64,000 bases of DNA from VRUE01 sp963697915 (GTDB lineage: Bacteria > Actinomycetota > Thermoleophilia > Solirubrobacterales > 70-9): contig OY969103.1 in NCBI GenBank assembly GCA_963697915.1, positions 1,860,001 through 1,924,000 of the forward strand, in the 5' to 3' direction. Position numbers and translations under genes: made by a program. Shown here piece by piece: positions 9,901-16,097 of this stretch (position 1 is its first letter; each line of letters starts with the position of its first letter). The notes beneath the pieces are model-generated. The model was not told where the DNA came from. It saw nothing but the letters and a program-made list of their open reading frames with translations, and did no database searches.

Positions 9901-10303
9901 GGTGATCGGTCACGCCAAAGCCACCAGCCCGCTGATCGACGGAGCGCTGGAAGGACCGGTGGTGATGCGCTCCTCCAACAACAAGCTGCCGGACCTGGTG
10001 GCCACCCTCGACGGCCTGATCGAAGTCAGCGTCGCCAGCAGGATCGACTCCTTCAAGCGCCGGATCCGTGCCAGCTTCGACTCGCTGCCCGACGTTCCGG
10101 TCGACAGCTTCGAACTGCGTATGCAGGGCGGCAAGAAGGGCCTGATCGTCAACTCCGCGGATCTCTGCCGGGTGACCAGTCGCGCCGGGGTCAAGCTCGG
10201 CGGCCAGAACGGCGCCGAGCACAACTTCAAGCCCAAGGTCAAGGCGACCGGATGCAAGGGCAAGGCCCGCAAGAAGAACAAGAAGCAGAAGGCCAAGAAG
10301 TGA
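6953..10303 (+). CDS. Large exported repeat protein with four CP-x-x-S-type modules
   Basis: An 1,116-residue protein of unknown function with a signal peptide (1-26, cleavage near T-A-V-A-A). An N-terminal DUF11/CARDB-like immunoglobulin-type segment (about 35-170) is followed by a module that recurs four times, starting near residues 247, 510, 727 and 951: an L-P-x-G/A turn, a Cys about 10-20 residues later, then C-P-x-x-S/T followed by a G. The segments between carry conserved strings such as N-P-F-N-S and G-P-Y-K-G-A-P-L-S. The C-terminus is lysine-rich with one Cys. It overlaps the previous gene by 4 nt and is followed after 47 nt by a third exported protein, so the three form an operon. 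Base use differs between its two halves. Confidence 0.75.
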   Translation: MSRRIWLSLTVAALGILGPAATAVAAPLWDAEARWGNANLAPGAHGRVVIKATNFGSSASSGTVTVTNVLPPGVRRVPPTGLELALNPKIEGDGWTCTDAFVAGIDTVTCTTNTVISQRTVDTDNPGSGYAERVLFNIKADPAAVQGVYDSVITISGGGGASQSIVEPMKITTAPTTFGAEDGSFETDAFKDEAPDQRLERQANSHPFELRVRFDLKLKRLSRPSSTPGLPALSFTVPADELKTVYSTLPRGLIGNPEALPKCTMDEFLETPTGGGVFGTGCPPETQVGIVSGDLAAESSNGGGLVQHPGAFSRIPLYNLEPRDGVPADFAFRADDFRGHVFPNVDPANQYAIAAVSPYVSSFLQTRGVSVAIWGVPGDPAHNHLRYDVAEGGFGASFDGPIRPLMTLGGECGTAYTGLLRLESWQNAGTFTPNVEAVSSMTSTGCDDPRIRFNPQVNLKPTSLAASGPTGLAVNLVNPQREDTVSDAKQLYAENGDFRAIATPPIKKAEVTLPEGVTVSTSAAQGLGSCSSAQIGIGTNDPVSCPENSQYGTLTIETPMLTDPLKGRLYLASQFDNPFNSFLALYLVVEDPKTGILVKLPAKVDLDHGTGQIKTTFDDLPQFPVASMQLALKGGIRAALVNPSTCGTKTIRAELTSWSDPGNPVVVESSYEIKQKADGSPCVKDPAERPFAPQVEAGTLSSSAGTYSPFVFRLTRTDDDQEITSLAAKLPKGLIAKVAGISQCGEEAIASADRKTGAEEQASPSCPASSYLGVADVGSGVGQVLTFVQGKAYLSGPYKGAPLSMVVITPVVAGPYDLGTIAVRTALKVDTTTAQVEVETDPFPQMFEGIPVRIKDIRIKVDRPEGTINPTSCDPMAIEARIGGVGGDLFSAHDDVFTTLSTPFQASNCAALGFRPGVSFELKGGTKRGQFPAMVAKLRARPGDANIKSAQVTLPRTAFLEQGHIRTICTRVQFAAKACPEGSVIGHAKATSPLIDGALEGPVVMRSSNNKLPDLVATLDGLIEVSVASRIDSFKRRIRASFDSLPDVPVDSFELRMQGGKKGLIVNSADLCRVTSRAGVKLGGQNGAEHNFKPKVKATGCKGKARKKNKKQKAKK

Positions 10304-10350
10304 TGAGCGCCAGGGCTCATCTCGGTTCAACCACTACAGGAGGAGCATCG

Positions 10351-11907
10351 ATGAGGAGTTCTCAAGGTAAGGGCAGGAGGAGGCACAAGGGGCTCCTCGC
10401 GACGCTGGCCTCGGTGTTGGCGCTCGGTGCGCTGGCGGTTCCGGCGCAGGCCGTCTACGAGGAAACCGGGACGATCGGGAACGAGACTTTCTCGAACGGG
10501 GCGCTGGGCGTCGCTGTCGATGAGGTCAACGATTACGTTTACTTGGCGTCGTTTGTGTCCGACTGGACCTCTCGTTTCGACCTGGCGGGCACGCCAGTTG
10601 GTGATCCCCTCGGGGTTGGCCTTGGGCTCGATAACTACAGCGTCGCGGTCCACCAAGGCAACGGCAATGTCTACACCCTGCCCTCCGACACCAGTAGTGC
10701 CATTAACCCCGCGGTGGTTACGATCTACGATTCCACCGGTGCGCTTGTCGGCTCACCTTTTGACTCTGGTCTGATCTCGGCGGTTGCGACGACCAAGATC
10801 GCTGTTGATTCCACCGGTGACGTGTATCTGCCTGGTTGGGCCCAGGCCCAATCGGTGCTGCGCTTCAGTGAAGCCGGTGTGGCGAAGCCCTCAATTACCG
10901 GCAGCGGCGCGAATGAACTCGTTACGGCGCGCAGTGTCGACGTCGACGACGCCGGCAACATCTACGTGGTCGACAGCACCAACTTCAGCACCGGCCTCGG
11001 TGGTCGCGTGCAGAAATTCGACCCCAGCGGCAACTTCATCACCGAGATCGCCAGCGCTGAGGAAGGTGGGGGCTTGGTCGCTGTCGCGGTCAACCGCGGT
11101 AATGGTGACGTCTTCGTCATCGAAGACGAGGACGCCTTCGAAGAGGAAGAGGACGTCCCACCCACTCACACCGCTCGGGTCACCGCTTACGAAGAGGACG
11201 GCGGCGACTACGTCGCGTACGAAGACCTCGACACGAGCAACCTCTCCCCGATTCAGCCTGGTGCTGAAAAGTCCCAGATCACCGTCGACTCGCGCGACGG
11301 CACCGTCTACATCACCGACCCGACCAAAGACGTCGCCCACGTCTTCGCCGAGCCGCAGCCACCCATGGCGGTCACCGGCAGCGCCTCGGGCGTGACCCAG
11401 GCCAAAGCGACGCTGAGCGGCGAGGTCGATCCCAACCTGGTCGAAACCGACTGCGTCTTCCTCTACGGGGAGGCGGGCGGCCCGCTCGGGGAGGAAGCGC
11501 CGTGTGAGAGCAGCCCGGGCGCAGGGAGCCTTTCCGTCGAGGTCTCGGCTGACCTGAGCGGCCTCTCGGCTAAAACCGACTACGAGTTCGTGCTGGTCGC
11601 CGAGAACGACCTCGGCGAGGGCGAAGGAGACATCGTCGGCTTCAAAACCCTGGCTCACACCTGCCAGACCGATCCAGCGCTCTGCCCGAAACCAATCCCC
11701 ACCTGCGAGACCGATGCCTCGCTGTGCCCCAAGCAGGAGGACCCGAAGTCGGATCCGCCCCCGACTCCGTCGTCCCCTCCCGTGGCCGATCCCCCGGCCA
11801 AGCCCAAGCCGAAGCCCCTGAAGTGCAAGAAGGGCTTCAAGAAGAAGAAGGTCAAGGGCAAGGCCAAGTGCGTGAAGGTGAAGAAGAAGAAGGCAAGGAA
11901 GCGCTGA
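10351..11907 (+). CDS. Exported NHL-propeller / FN3-like protein with basic tail
   Basis: A 518-residue secreted protein. ATG 10351 is preceded at 5 nt by AGGAGGAG; the frame is open further upstream into the previous gene but without a start signal. Signal peptide 1-31 (ends V-P-A-Q-A-V); NHL-like propeller about 35-340 with blades such as D-D-A-G-N-I-Y-V-V-D; FN3-like domain about 341-435; a short stretch with paired motifs T-C-x-T-D-x-x-L-C-P; a proline-rich linker; and a Lys-rich tail (487-518) with two Cys. It is a short version of the protein at 3270-6956 and is probably co-transcribed with it. Binding or surface role inferred. Confidence 0.78.
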   Translation: MRSSQGKGRRRHKGLLATLASVLALGALAVPAQAVYEETGTIGNETFSNGALGVAVDEVNDYVYLASFVSDWTSRFDLAGTPVGDPLGVGLGLDNYSVAVHQGNGNVYTLPSDTSSAINPAVVTIYDSTGALVGSPFDSGLISAVATTKIAVDSTGDVYLPGWAQAQSVLRFSEAGVAKPSITGSGANELVTARSVDVDDAGNIYVVDSTNFSTGLGGRVQKFDPSGNFITEIASAEEGGGLVAVAVNRGNGDVFVIEDEDAFEEEEDVPPTHTARVTAYEEDGGDYVAYEDLDTSNLSPIQPGAEKSQITVDSRDGTVYITDPTKDVAHVFAEPQPPMAVTGSASGVTQAKATLSGEVDPNLVETDCVFLYGEAGGPLGEEAPCESSPGAGSLSVEVSADLSGLSAKTDYEFVLVAENDLGEGEGDIVGFKTLAHTCQTDPALCPKPIPTCETDASLCPKQEDPKSDPPPTPSSPPVADPPAKPKPKPLKCKKGFKKKKVKGKAKCVKVKKKKARKR

Positions 11908-11929
11908 TTTCCTCCATCACGCAGTGCCG

Positions 11930-11965
11930 CGACGGCCCGGGTGTTTCTCCCCACCCGGGCCGTCG
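11930..11965. terminator. Strong stem-loop terminator after the secreted-protein operon
   Basis: Perfect 14-bp stem (11930-11943 with 11952-11965) of CGACGGCCCGGGTG and its complement around an 8-nt loop. It sits 22 nt after the stop at 11907 and 15 nt before the end of the opposing lipoprotein gene, so it can serve both strands. There is no long T run after it. Confidence 0.75.
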
Positions 11966-11980
11966 TGCGTTCCCGCTCGA

Positions 11981-12505
11981 TCAGGGCTCGGTGCCGGCGG
12001 GGGTGAGGGCGTACCACTCGCCGCCGTAGAGGTCGATGTCGTTGCCGTTGGCTTCGCCGGGCTTGCTGTCGCTGGTGTAGGTGTAGAGCGGGTGGCCGCT
12101 GTAGGTGACCTGGACGGTGCCGTCCTTGCGCTTGGTCGTGCCGAGCTTCGAGGCGGTCGCGCCGCCCATTGCCCGCGGGGCCCCTTCGGTGGTCAGCGGT
12201 GGCCAGACGCTGGCGCAGGCGCCGTAGCAGGAGGACGTCGTGCCCTTGTCCTTCTCGAAGTCGTAGAGGGTGAGGCCTTCCGAGTCGACGAGGATCGTGC
12301 CCAGCTTCGGGCTGCTCCCGGCGGAGACGACGGTCGCCCCGCTCTCACCGCCTCCGGCCGAAGTGGTCGAGGCGGGTTCCGTGGTGCCGCCCCCTTCGCC
12401 CCCGTAGACGCCGCCGGAGGCCGAGTTGTCGTCGCCGCTGCCGCAGCCGGCAATCACCAGTAGGGCGATGAGGGCTGCCGTGGCGATGCCGATGGATCTG
12501 CTCAC
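11981..12505 (-). CDS. Lipoprotein with PF03640/COG4315-type secreted repeats
   Basis: A 174-residue lipoprotein. The lipobox I-A-G-C places the acylated Cys at 21, followed by a Gly/Ser/Thr-rich linker (about 25-65) and a domain of the COG4315 type with L-V-D-S-E-G-L-T-L-Y-D-F and the C-Y-G-A-C-A-S-V-W-P-P motif near residues 93-103, then a second repeat with G-H-P-L-Y-T-Y. The family is widespread in bacteria but its biochemical role is not settled. GTG 12505 has AGGAGG 7 nt upstream. It lies just downstream of the sigma/anti-sigma pair on the same strand, so it may be a member of that operon. Confidence 0.85.
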   Translation of the reverse strand: MSRSIGIATAALIALLVIAGCGSGDDNSASGGVYGGEGGGTTEPASTTSAGGGESGATVVSAGSSPKLGTILVDSEGLTLYDFEKDKGTTSSCYGACASVWPPLTTEGAPRAMGGATASKLGTTKRKDGTVQVTYSGHPLYTYTSDSKPGEANGNDIDLYGGEWYALTPAGTEP

Positions 12506-12538
12506 GTTGCTTCCTCCTTGGTTTCGGCCCTTGCTCTC

Positions 12539-13210
12539 TCAGGTCGCTCCGGCCGAGTTGACCGGGGCGACGAAGGTGCGGCTGCCGACCCGGACTCCGA
12601 TCGCCCTCGTGCGCGAGAGGTCGAGGGCGGCGCTGAGCACGACGTCGCGGTCAGCGCCCGGGTGGTAGCGGAAGGAGCCGGCGGGCACGCGGGCGCCCTC
12701 GGGGCCGCGCAGGAAGACGCGGCAGAGCGTGCCGGAGGGCGCCCCCTTGACGTACATCTGGATCTCGGTGCCGAAGGCGCGGGGCTCGAGCTTCGCGCCG
12801 ATCTCCATCCCCGCCGGCAGGGGGCGGAAGTCGATCTGCCGTGAGGGGGATCCGTTGCCCCCCGGCAGCACGAAGATCGCCAGCACGGCGGCGGCCATGG
12901 CGGCGGCAACGCCGCCGAGAGTCCCTCCCGTTCGCAGGCGCCGCCGCCTGGTGCGGCGCTCGTCGCGGACCGTCGCGGCGACCCGGTCGGCCAGCGAGGG
13001 CGGCGGTGCCGGCGCTGCCCCGGCGCCGAAGCGCTCTGGGTCCGCCAGCGGCAGCAGCCGCGCCACGCCGGCTAGGGAATCCAGCTCGGCGCGGCACTCG
13101 GAGCAGCCTTCGAGGTGCGCTTCGACCGCCGCGCGCTCCTCCGCCGGCAGCTGCCCGAGCGCGTGGGCGCCCAGCGACTCGCGCCACTCACGGCAGTGCT
13201 CAGTCGTCAT
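12539..13210 (-). CDS. Membrane anti-sigma factor (zinc-binding, RskA-like)
   Basis: A 223-residue anti-sigma factor. The N-terminal anti-sigma domain has the zinc motif H-x3-C-x2-C (H32, C36, C39; an additional Cys at 6), then an Arg-rich stretch, one membrane helix at about 100-118, and an extracytoplasmic RskA-like domain (about 125-223). It should hold the ECF sigma factor encoded immediately upstream inactive until an envelope signal releases it. I start at ATG 13210, 9 nt after GGAGG; this overlaps the sigma gene by 11 nt, giving translational coupling. A TTG two codons earlier is possible but too close to the ribosome site. Confidence 0.88.
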   Translation of the reverse strand: MTTEHCREWRESLGAHALGQLPAEERAAVEAHLEGCSECRAELDSLAGVARLLPLADPERFGAGAAPAPPPSLADRVAATVRDERRTRRRRLRTGGTLGGVAAAMAAAVLAIFVLPGGNGSPSRQIDFRPLPAGMEIGAKLEPRAFGTEIQMYVKGAPSGTLCRVFLRGPEGARVPAGSFRYHPGADRDVVLSAALDLSRTRAIGVRVGSRTFVAPVNSAGAT

Positions 13211-13709
13211 AGCCAATTTCCTCCAGCGCGACCCGCAGCGCCCGCAGGCCGTAGTAGACGCGGCTCTTCACGGTTCCCTCCGGCACGCCCAGCTCCCTGG
13301 CGACCTCGGCGTAGGGGCGGCCGCGGTAGTAGGTCTCGACCAGGACGCGGCGGTGCTGCTCACCGATCCGGCGCATCGCCTCCTCCACCTGCCAGGCGAG
13401 CAGCGCCTCGTCGAAGGGCTCCACCACTGGCTCGACGCCACTCTCGGCGAGCGCTGGCCGCGCCGCCCGGGCCCGGCCGAGGTCGATCGTCACGTTGCGC
13501 AGGATCGCGAAGAGCCAGGTGCGCAGCGACCCGAGCTGGGGGTCGAAGTGCCCGCCCGCTCGCCAGGCCCGCAAGAAGGTCTCCTGAACCGCCTCCTCGG
13601 CCAACCCGGAGTCCCCCAGGGAGCGCAACGCGAACCCGTACAGCTCGTCGGCGTGCGCGGCGTAGGCCTCGCGCACGTCACGCTCGTCGCTCAGCGCCCT
13701 GGGGGACAC
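13200..13709 (-). CDS. ECF-type RNA polymerase sigma factor
   Basis: A 169-residue extracytoplasmic-function sigma factor with sigma-2 (about residues 12-78, including A-E-E-A-V-Q-E-T-F-L-R-A-W and T-W-L-F-A-I-L-R-N) and sigma-4 (about 108-160, with the HTH Y-A-E-V-A-R-E-L-G-V-P-E-G-T-V-K-S-R). It directs RNA polymerase to an unknown regulon and is presumably controlled by the overlapping membrane anti-sigma gene. It resembles the SigK/SigL group in having an RskA-like partner. GTG 13709 is the only reasonable start. Confidence 0.93.
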   Translation of the reverse strand: MSPRALSDERDVREAYAAHADELYGFALRSLGDSGLAEEAVQETFLRAWRAGGHFDPQLGSLRTWLFAILRNVTIDLGRARAARPALAESGVEPVVEPFDEALLAWQVEEAMRRIGEQHRRVLVETYYRGRPYAEVARELGVPEGTVKSRVYYGLRALRVALEEIGYDD

Positions 13710-13744
13710 CTCAAGCCGTTCTCGATGCCGTGGATGGGCTCACA

Positions 13745-13770
13745 ATCGGGGATACGCACAGCTCCCCGAT
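13745..13770. promoter_or_regulatory. Inverted repeat in the sigma-factor / plsC control region
   Basis: ATCGGGGA (13745-13752) and TCCCCGAT (13763-13770) form a perfect 8-bp inverted repeat with a 10-nt spacer, 36 nt upstream of the sigma-factor start on the minus strand and 76 nt upstream of plsC. It could be an operator or a leader hairpin; nothing further supports either reading. Confidence 0.35.
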
Positions 13771-13845
13771 CAGGTTCAGGCTAGCGGAGGGCTTATGCGG
13801 CGGCCGGTCGAGTAGAACTCCGTCCCCGTGAAGGAGCCCAGCCCC

Positions 13846-14448
13846 ATGTACAGGACCGCGATGGCCGTCTGCCGGCCGGCGGTCGCGGCGTGGGGGCGGC
13901 TGGAGGTGGAGGGGCTCGACGCTCTGCCCGCGGCCGGGCCGGCACTCGTCGTCGGCAACCACGACAGCCACTGGGATCCGGTCAGCGTCGGGGTGGCGGC
14001 GATCCGGCGGCGTCAGATCAAGGCGCTGGCCAAATCGGCGCTCTGGGACGTGCGGGGCCTGGGCCCCGTCCTCGACGGCATGGGTCAAATCCCGATCGAG
14101 CGCGGGGCGGGGGACGCCGGGGCCCTGGCGCGGGCGATCGAGGAACTGCGCGCGGGCGCCTGCATCGGCGTCTTCCCCGAGGGCACCCGCTCGAAGGGCA
14201 AGGTGCTGCGGGCGCGCAGCGGCGTTGGCCGCCTCGCGCTCGAGGTCCCCGAGGCGAAGCTCGTCTGCGTCGCGATAGAGGGGACGACCAGCTTCACCAG
14301 CTTCCCGCGGCGCCCACGGGTGCGGACCCGCTTCTTCGAGCCCTCAGGTGGTCAGGTGCAGCCTGGTGAGGAGCCGGGGGAGATCGCGGCGCGGCTCCTC
14401 GCGGAGATCCGGGAGATCGCCCCGGTTACTCCAGTTTCCCAATCTTGA
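13846..14448 (+). CDS. plsC: 1-acyl-sn-glycerol-3-phosphate acyltransferase
   Basis: A 200-residue lysophospholipid acyltransferase of the PlsC family, expected to acylate lysophosphatidic acid at the membrane to make phosphatidic acid. The catalytic motif N-H-x4-D is present (H39, D44), followed by the substrate-binding F-P-E-G-T-R-S motif near residue 112. ATG 13846 has AAGGAG 9 nt upstream; a GTG at 13828 overlaps that site. The last 13 codons and the stop lie in a 42-bp sequence repeated at 15309-15350, so this 3' end was shared or duplicated when the neighbouring cassette arrived. Confidence 0.88.
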   Translation: MYRTAMAVCRPAVAAWGRLEVEGLDALPAAGPALVVGNHDSHWDPVSVGVAAIRRRQIKALAKSALWDVRGLGPVLDGMGQIPIERGAGDAGALARAIEELRAGACIGVFPEGTRSKGKVLRARSGVGRLALEVPEAKLVCVAIEGTTSFTSFPRRPRVRTRFFEPSGGQVQPGEEPGEIAARLLAEIREIAPVTPVSQS

Positions 14449-14451
14449 AGA
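14410..14451. repeat. 42-bp direct repeat, left copy
   Basis: This 42-bp sequence recurs at 15309-15350 with a single mismatch (A at 14441, G at 15340). The left copy covers the last codons and stop of plsC. The two copies bracket exactly the two-gene nucleotidyltransferase cassette, as an insertion with target duplication or attL/attR sites would. Confidence 0.9.
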
Positions 14452-14470
14452 CCGGGGCCGACTCGGCCGC

Positions 14471-14992
14471 CTAGCCTGAGGAGAGCGACTCGACCGCGGC
14501 CCCCAGGCTTGGGGGGTCGACTGCTGGGAACCGGTACAGCTCATCCTCGATCGCTCTGTAGAGTTCACGTAACCGCGCAGGCTCGACCTGACCTGACTCG
14601 ACCATGTCGCGCACGTCGGCCAGATCGAGCTCGAAGCCGCGCTCCAGCTTCGAGGGCGCCTGCGAGTAGGGGTCGAAGTCGAAAACCTCCAGATTGCCCT
14701 CACGGAGGCGAAAGCGCGATCGCTCCCGCCAGCCGGGCAGCGGCGGCAGGAAGTCCAGGGGTGAGGCCGTCTCGACGTTGAGGGCGAGGCACTCCTTGAG
14801 GTCGCGGATCGCTCGCAGGGCGGCGTCGGAGTCGGGCTCGAAGAGGACGTCGACGTCCACGGTCGACTGCCGCCAGCCTTCGAGGACTGCCGTGGCGCCC
14901 CCCGTCAAGTACATGCGCGTTCCGGCCGGGACGGTGCGGCCGAGCTCGCGGGCGAGCCGCCCGATCCCCTCCGCGTCAGCTGCCTCGCGCAC
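14471..14992 (-). CDS. DUF6036-type nucleotidyltransferase
   Basis: A 173-residue protein with the DNA polymerase-beta nucleotidyltransferase signature: G31-G32, then 13 residues, then D46-x-D48 (the G-G-x9-13-D-h-D pattern). It matches my recollection of the DUF6036 family, which keeps G-W-R-x-x-T-V-D-V-D and S-P-L-D-F-L-P-P-L-P-G-W. Target is unknown; in similar small enzymes NTases modify tRNA or partner toxins. GTG 14992 overlaps the preceding gene by 17 nt; a longer upstream frame would run through that gene. The cassette lies between direct repeats and may act as a toxin-antitoxin-like pair, which is inference. Confidence 0.75.
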   Translation of the reverse strand: MREAADAEGIGRLARELGRTVPAGTRMYLTGGATAVLEGWRQSTVDVDVLFEPDSDAALRAIRDLKECLALNVETASPLDFLPPLPGWRERSRFRLREGNLEVFDFDPYSQAPSKLERGFELDLADVRDMVESGQVEPARLRELYRAIEDELYRFPAVDPPSLGAAVESLSSG

Positions 14993-15272
14993 GCTCGGCC
15001 GCCCGGGCGAAGCTGGCAATACGGGAGAGGATCGCGTTGTAGCGGGAGTGGGCGCGAGCGCCCAGGTCCCGATCGAGTTGGCGGTAGAGCAGGTGAGCGG
15101 CTGGTTGCTCACCGTTGCCGCTCGGCGCGTCGAGGCCCAATCGCCGCAGGCGCGTCGCCGCGCACTGGACGGCGAGCGCGTTGACGCTCTCGCGACCAGC
15201 CGCCAGGTCGGCGATCCCGGGAAGCACGATCTCGGCGCCCGGCAGGCTCTTCAGCGAATCGTCGCTACGCAT
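14976..15272 (-). CDS. Small partner protein of the nucleotidyltransferase cassette
   Basis: A 98-residue protein with no domain I can name. It begins M-R-S-D-D-S-L-K-S-L-P-G-A-E-I-V-L-P-G and is predicted mostly helical after residue 20, with a C-terminal R-Y-N-A-I-L-S-R-I-A-S-F-A-R-A segment. It is first in the two-gene cassette, overlaps the nucleotidyltransferase by 17 nt, and the pair is bounded by 42-bp repeats. By position it could be an antitoxin or substrate-binding subunit. ATG 15272 leaves only 36 nt to the right-hand repeat, so the promoter must lie in or next to the repeat. Confidence 0.7.
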   Translation of the reverse strand: MRSDDSLKSLPGAEIVLPGIADLAAGRESVNALAVQCAATRLRRLGLDAPSGNGEQPAAHLLYRQLDRDLGARAHSRYNAILSRIASFARAAERARGS

Positions 15273-15308
15273 CGCGCTTTGAATCTACCCGCACGACGCG
15301 CTGGGCTT

Positions 15309-15350
15309 CGGGAGATCGCCCCGGTTACTCCAGTTTCCCGATCTTGAAGA
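15309..15350. repeat. 42-bp direct repeat, right copy
   Basis: Second copy of the repeat at 14410-14451, 41 of 42 bases identical. It includes the last 26 nt (with stop) of the DUF5679 gene plus 16 nt beyond it. Outside the 42 bp the flanks of the two copies differ at once, giving sharp ends. Confidence 0.9.
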
Positions 15351-15471
15351 TTTTGGTGCCGCAGTCGGGGCAGATGCCCTGAATCGCCGGGCGACCGTTT
15401 TTCATGGTCACCTGTTTGGCGTCTTTGATCTCGACCTTCTTCCGCTCCTTGACGCAGTAACCCTCAGGCAT
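15325..15471 (-). CDS. DUF5679 zinc-ribbon-like small protein
   Basis: A 48-residue protein of the DUF5679 type: a Y-C-V-K turn near the N-terminus, an acidic/basic middle, and C-P-D-C-G near the end, giving three Cys that could bind a metal with another ligand. Function unknown. The frame is open for 21 codons upstream, but ATG 15471 has AAGGAG 7 nt upstream and gives the usual family length. Its 3' end lies in the right-hand 42-bp repeat; before the insertion it would have overlapped the end of plsC in convergent orientation. Confidence 0.8.
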   Translation of the reverse strand: MPEGYCVKERKKVEIKDAKQVTMKNGRPAIQGICPDCGTKIFKIGKLE

Positions 15472-15569
15472 GGGGGTCTCCTTTTCGCCTCGTCGGCGCG
15501 GCTCGCGCCCGCGCACGGGTTGGAATCGGACCAACCTAGCCGAGAGGGGGGACGGGACCGATTAGGAAC

Positions 15570-15583
15570 GTGCGAATTCGCAC
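15570..15583. promoter_or_regulatory. Perfect 14-bp palindrome GTGCGAATTCGCAC
   Basis: A self-complementary 14-mer about 100 bp upstream of the DUF5679 start and 7 nt beyond the stop of the membrane coiled-coil gene, both on the minus strand. An adjacent GGTTGG/CCAACC repeat (15518-15536) could be a weak terminator. The palindrome looks operator-like; its protein is unknown. Confidence 0.35.
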
Positions 15584-15590
15584 TAAGTGG

Positions 15591-16037
15591 CTACTCGCCC
15601 GCTGCGCCCTGGTCTTTCGCCGGTTCGAGCAGCTCCTGCAGTTTCTCCTGGGCTTCGCCGGCGCCGTCGGTCCCCGTGCCGGCGCCGCCGCTCCCGCCGC
15701 CGCTGCCGTTCCCATTCGAGCCTTTGCCGCCGCCACCGCTCAGCTGCTCGACTTCCGCCTGCAGCGCCTGCACCTGCGATTCCAGCTGCGCCACGGCCTC
15801 GGCGTCGGCGTCGGCTCCACCGTCGGCCGCGCCGATCCGCGTTTCCAGTTCCCCCTGCAGCTCGCGCACGTCGGCCTCGCTGACCGCGTCGCTGCGCGCG
15901 TCGAGCGCCAGGTAGATCGCCGCCCCGCCGATCCCGATCGCGATCACGGCAAGCGCCAGGAATACCCGGGTGCGCATCCCGAGCTTGCGCTCGACCTCCC
16001 CGATCCAGGCCCGCAGCCCGTCCAGCGACATGCGCAT
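15591..16037 (-). CDS. Membrane-anchored coiled-coil protein
   Basis: A 148-residue protein with a short cytoplasmic N-terminus, one membrane helix at about residues 25-46, an extracytoplasmic coiled coil (about 50-100, E-L-Q-G-E-L-E-T-R and Q-L-E-S-Q-V-Q-A-L-Q), a Gly/Ser/Asn-rich flexible stretch (about 101-128) and a short charged end. No enzymatic motif. Function unknown; this shape fits a wall-spanning or scaffold protein. Start is ATG 16037 or ATG 16031; neither has a clear ribosome site. It diverges from the thiolase gene. Confidence 0.65.
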   Translation of the reverse strand: MRMSLDGLRAWIGEVERKLGMRTRVFLALAVIAIGIGGAAIYLALDARSDAVSEADVRELQGELETRIGAADGGADADAEAVAQLESQVQALQAEVEQLSGGGGKGSNGNGSGGGSGGAGTGTDGAGEAQEKLQELLEPAKDQGAAGE

Positions 16038-16097
16038 TAACTTAGTCGAATACGCTCTGGACTCACTTCACTATCCAGTCCAAGGGGGAGCGCACAC

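Noticed and set aside
14452..15308. The cassette as a transposon with terminal inverted repeats
   Set aside because: The ends show direct, not inverted, repeats and no transposase is encoded.
15518..15536. GGTTGG/CCAACC hairpin considered as tRNA-like or attachment site
   Set aside because: Too short and lacks tRNA arms or T-loop; at best a weak terminator.
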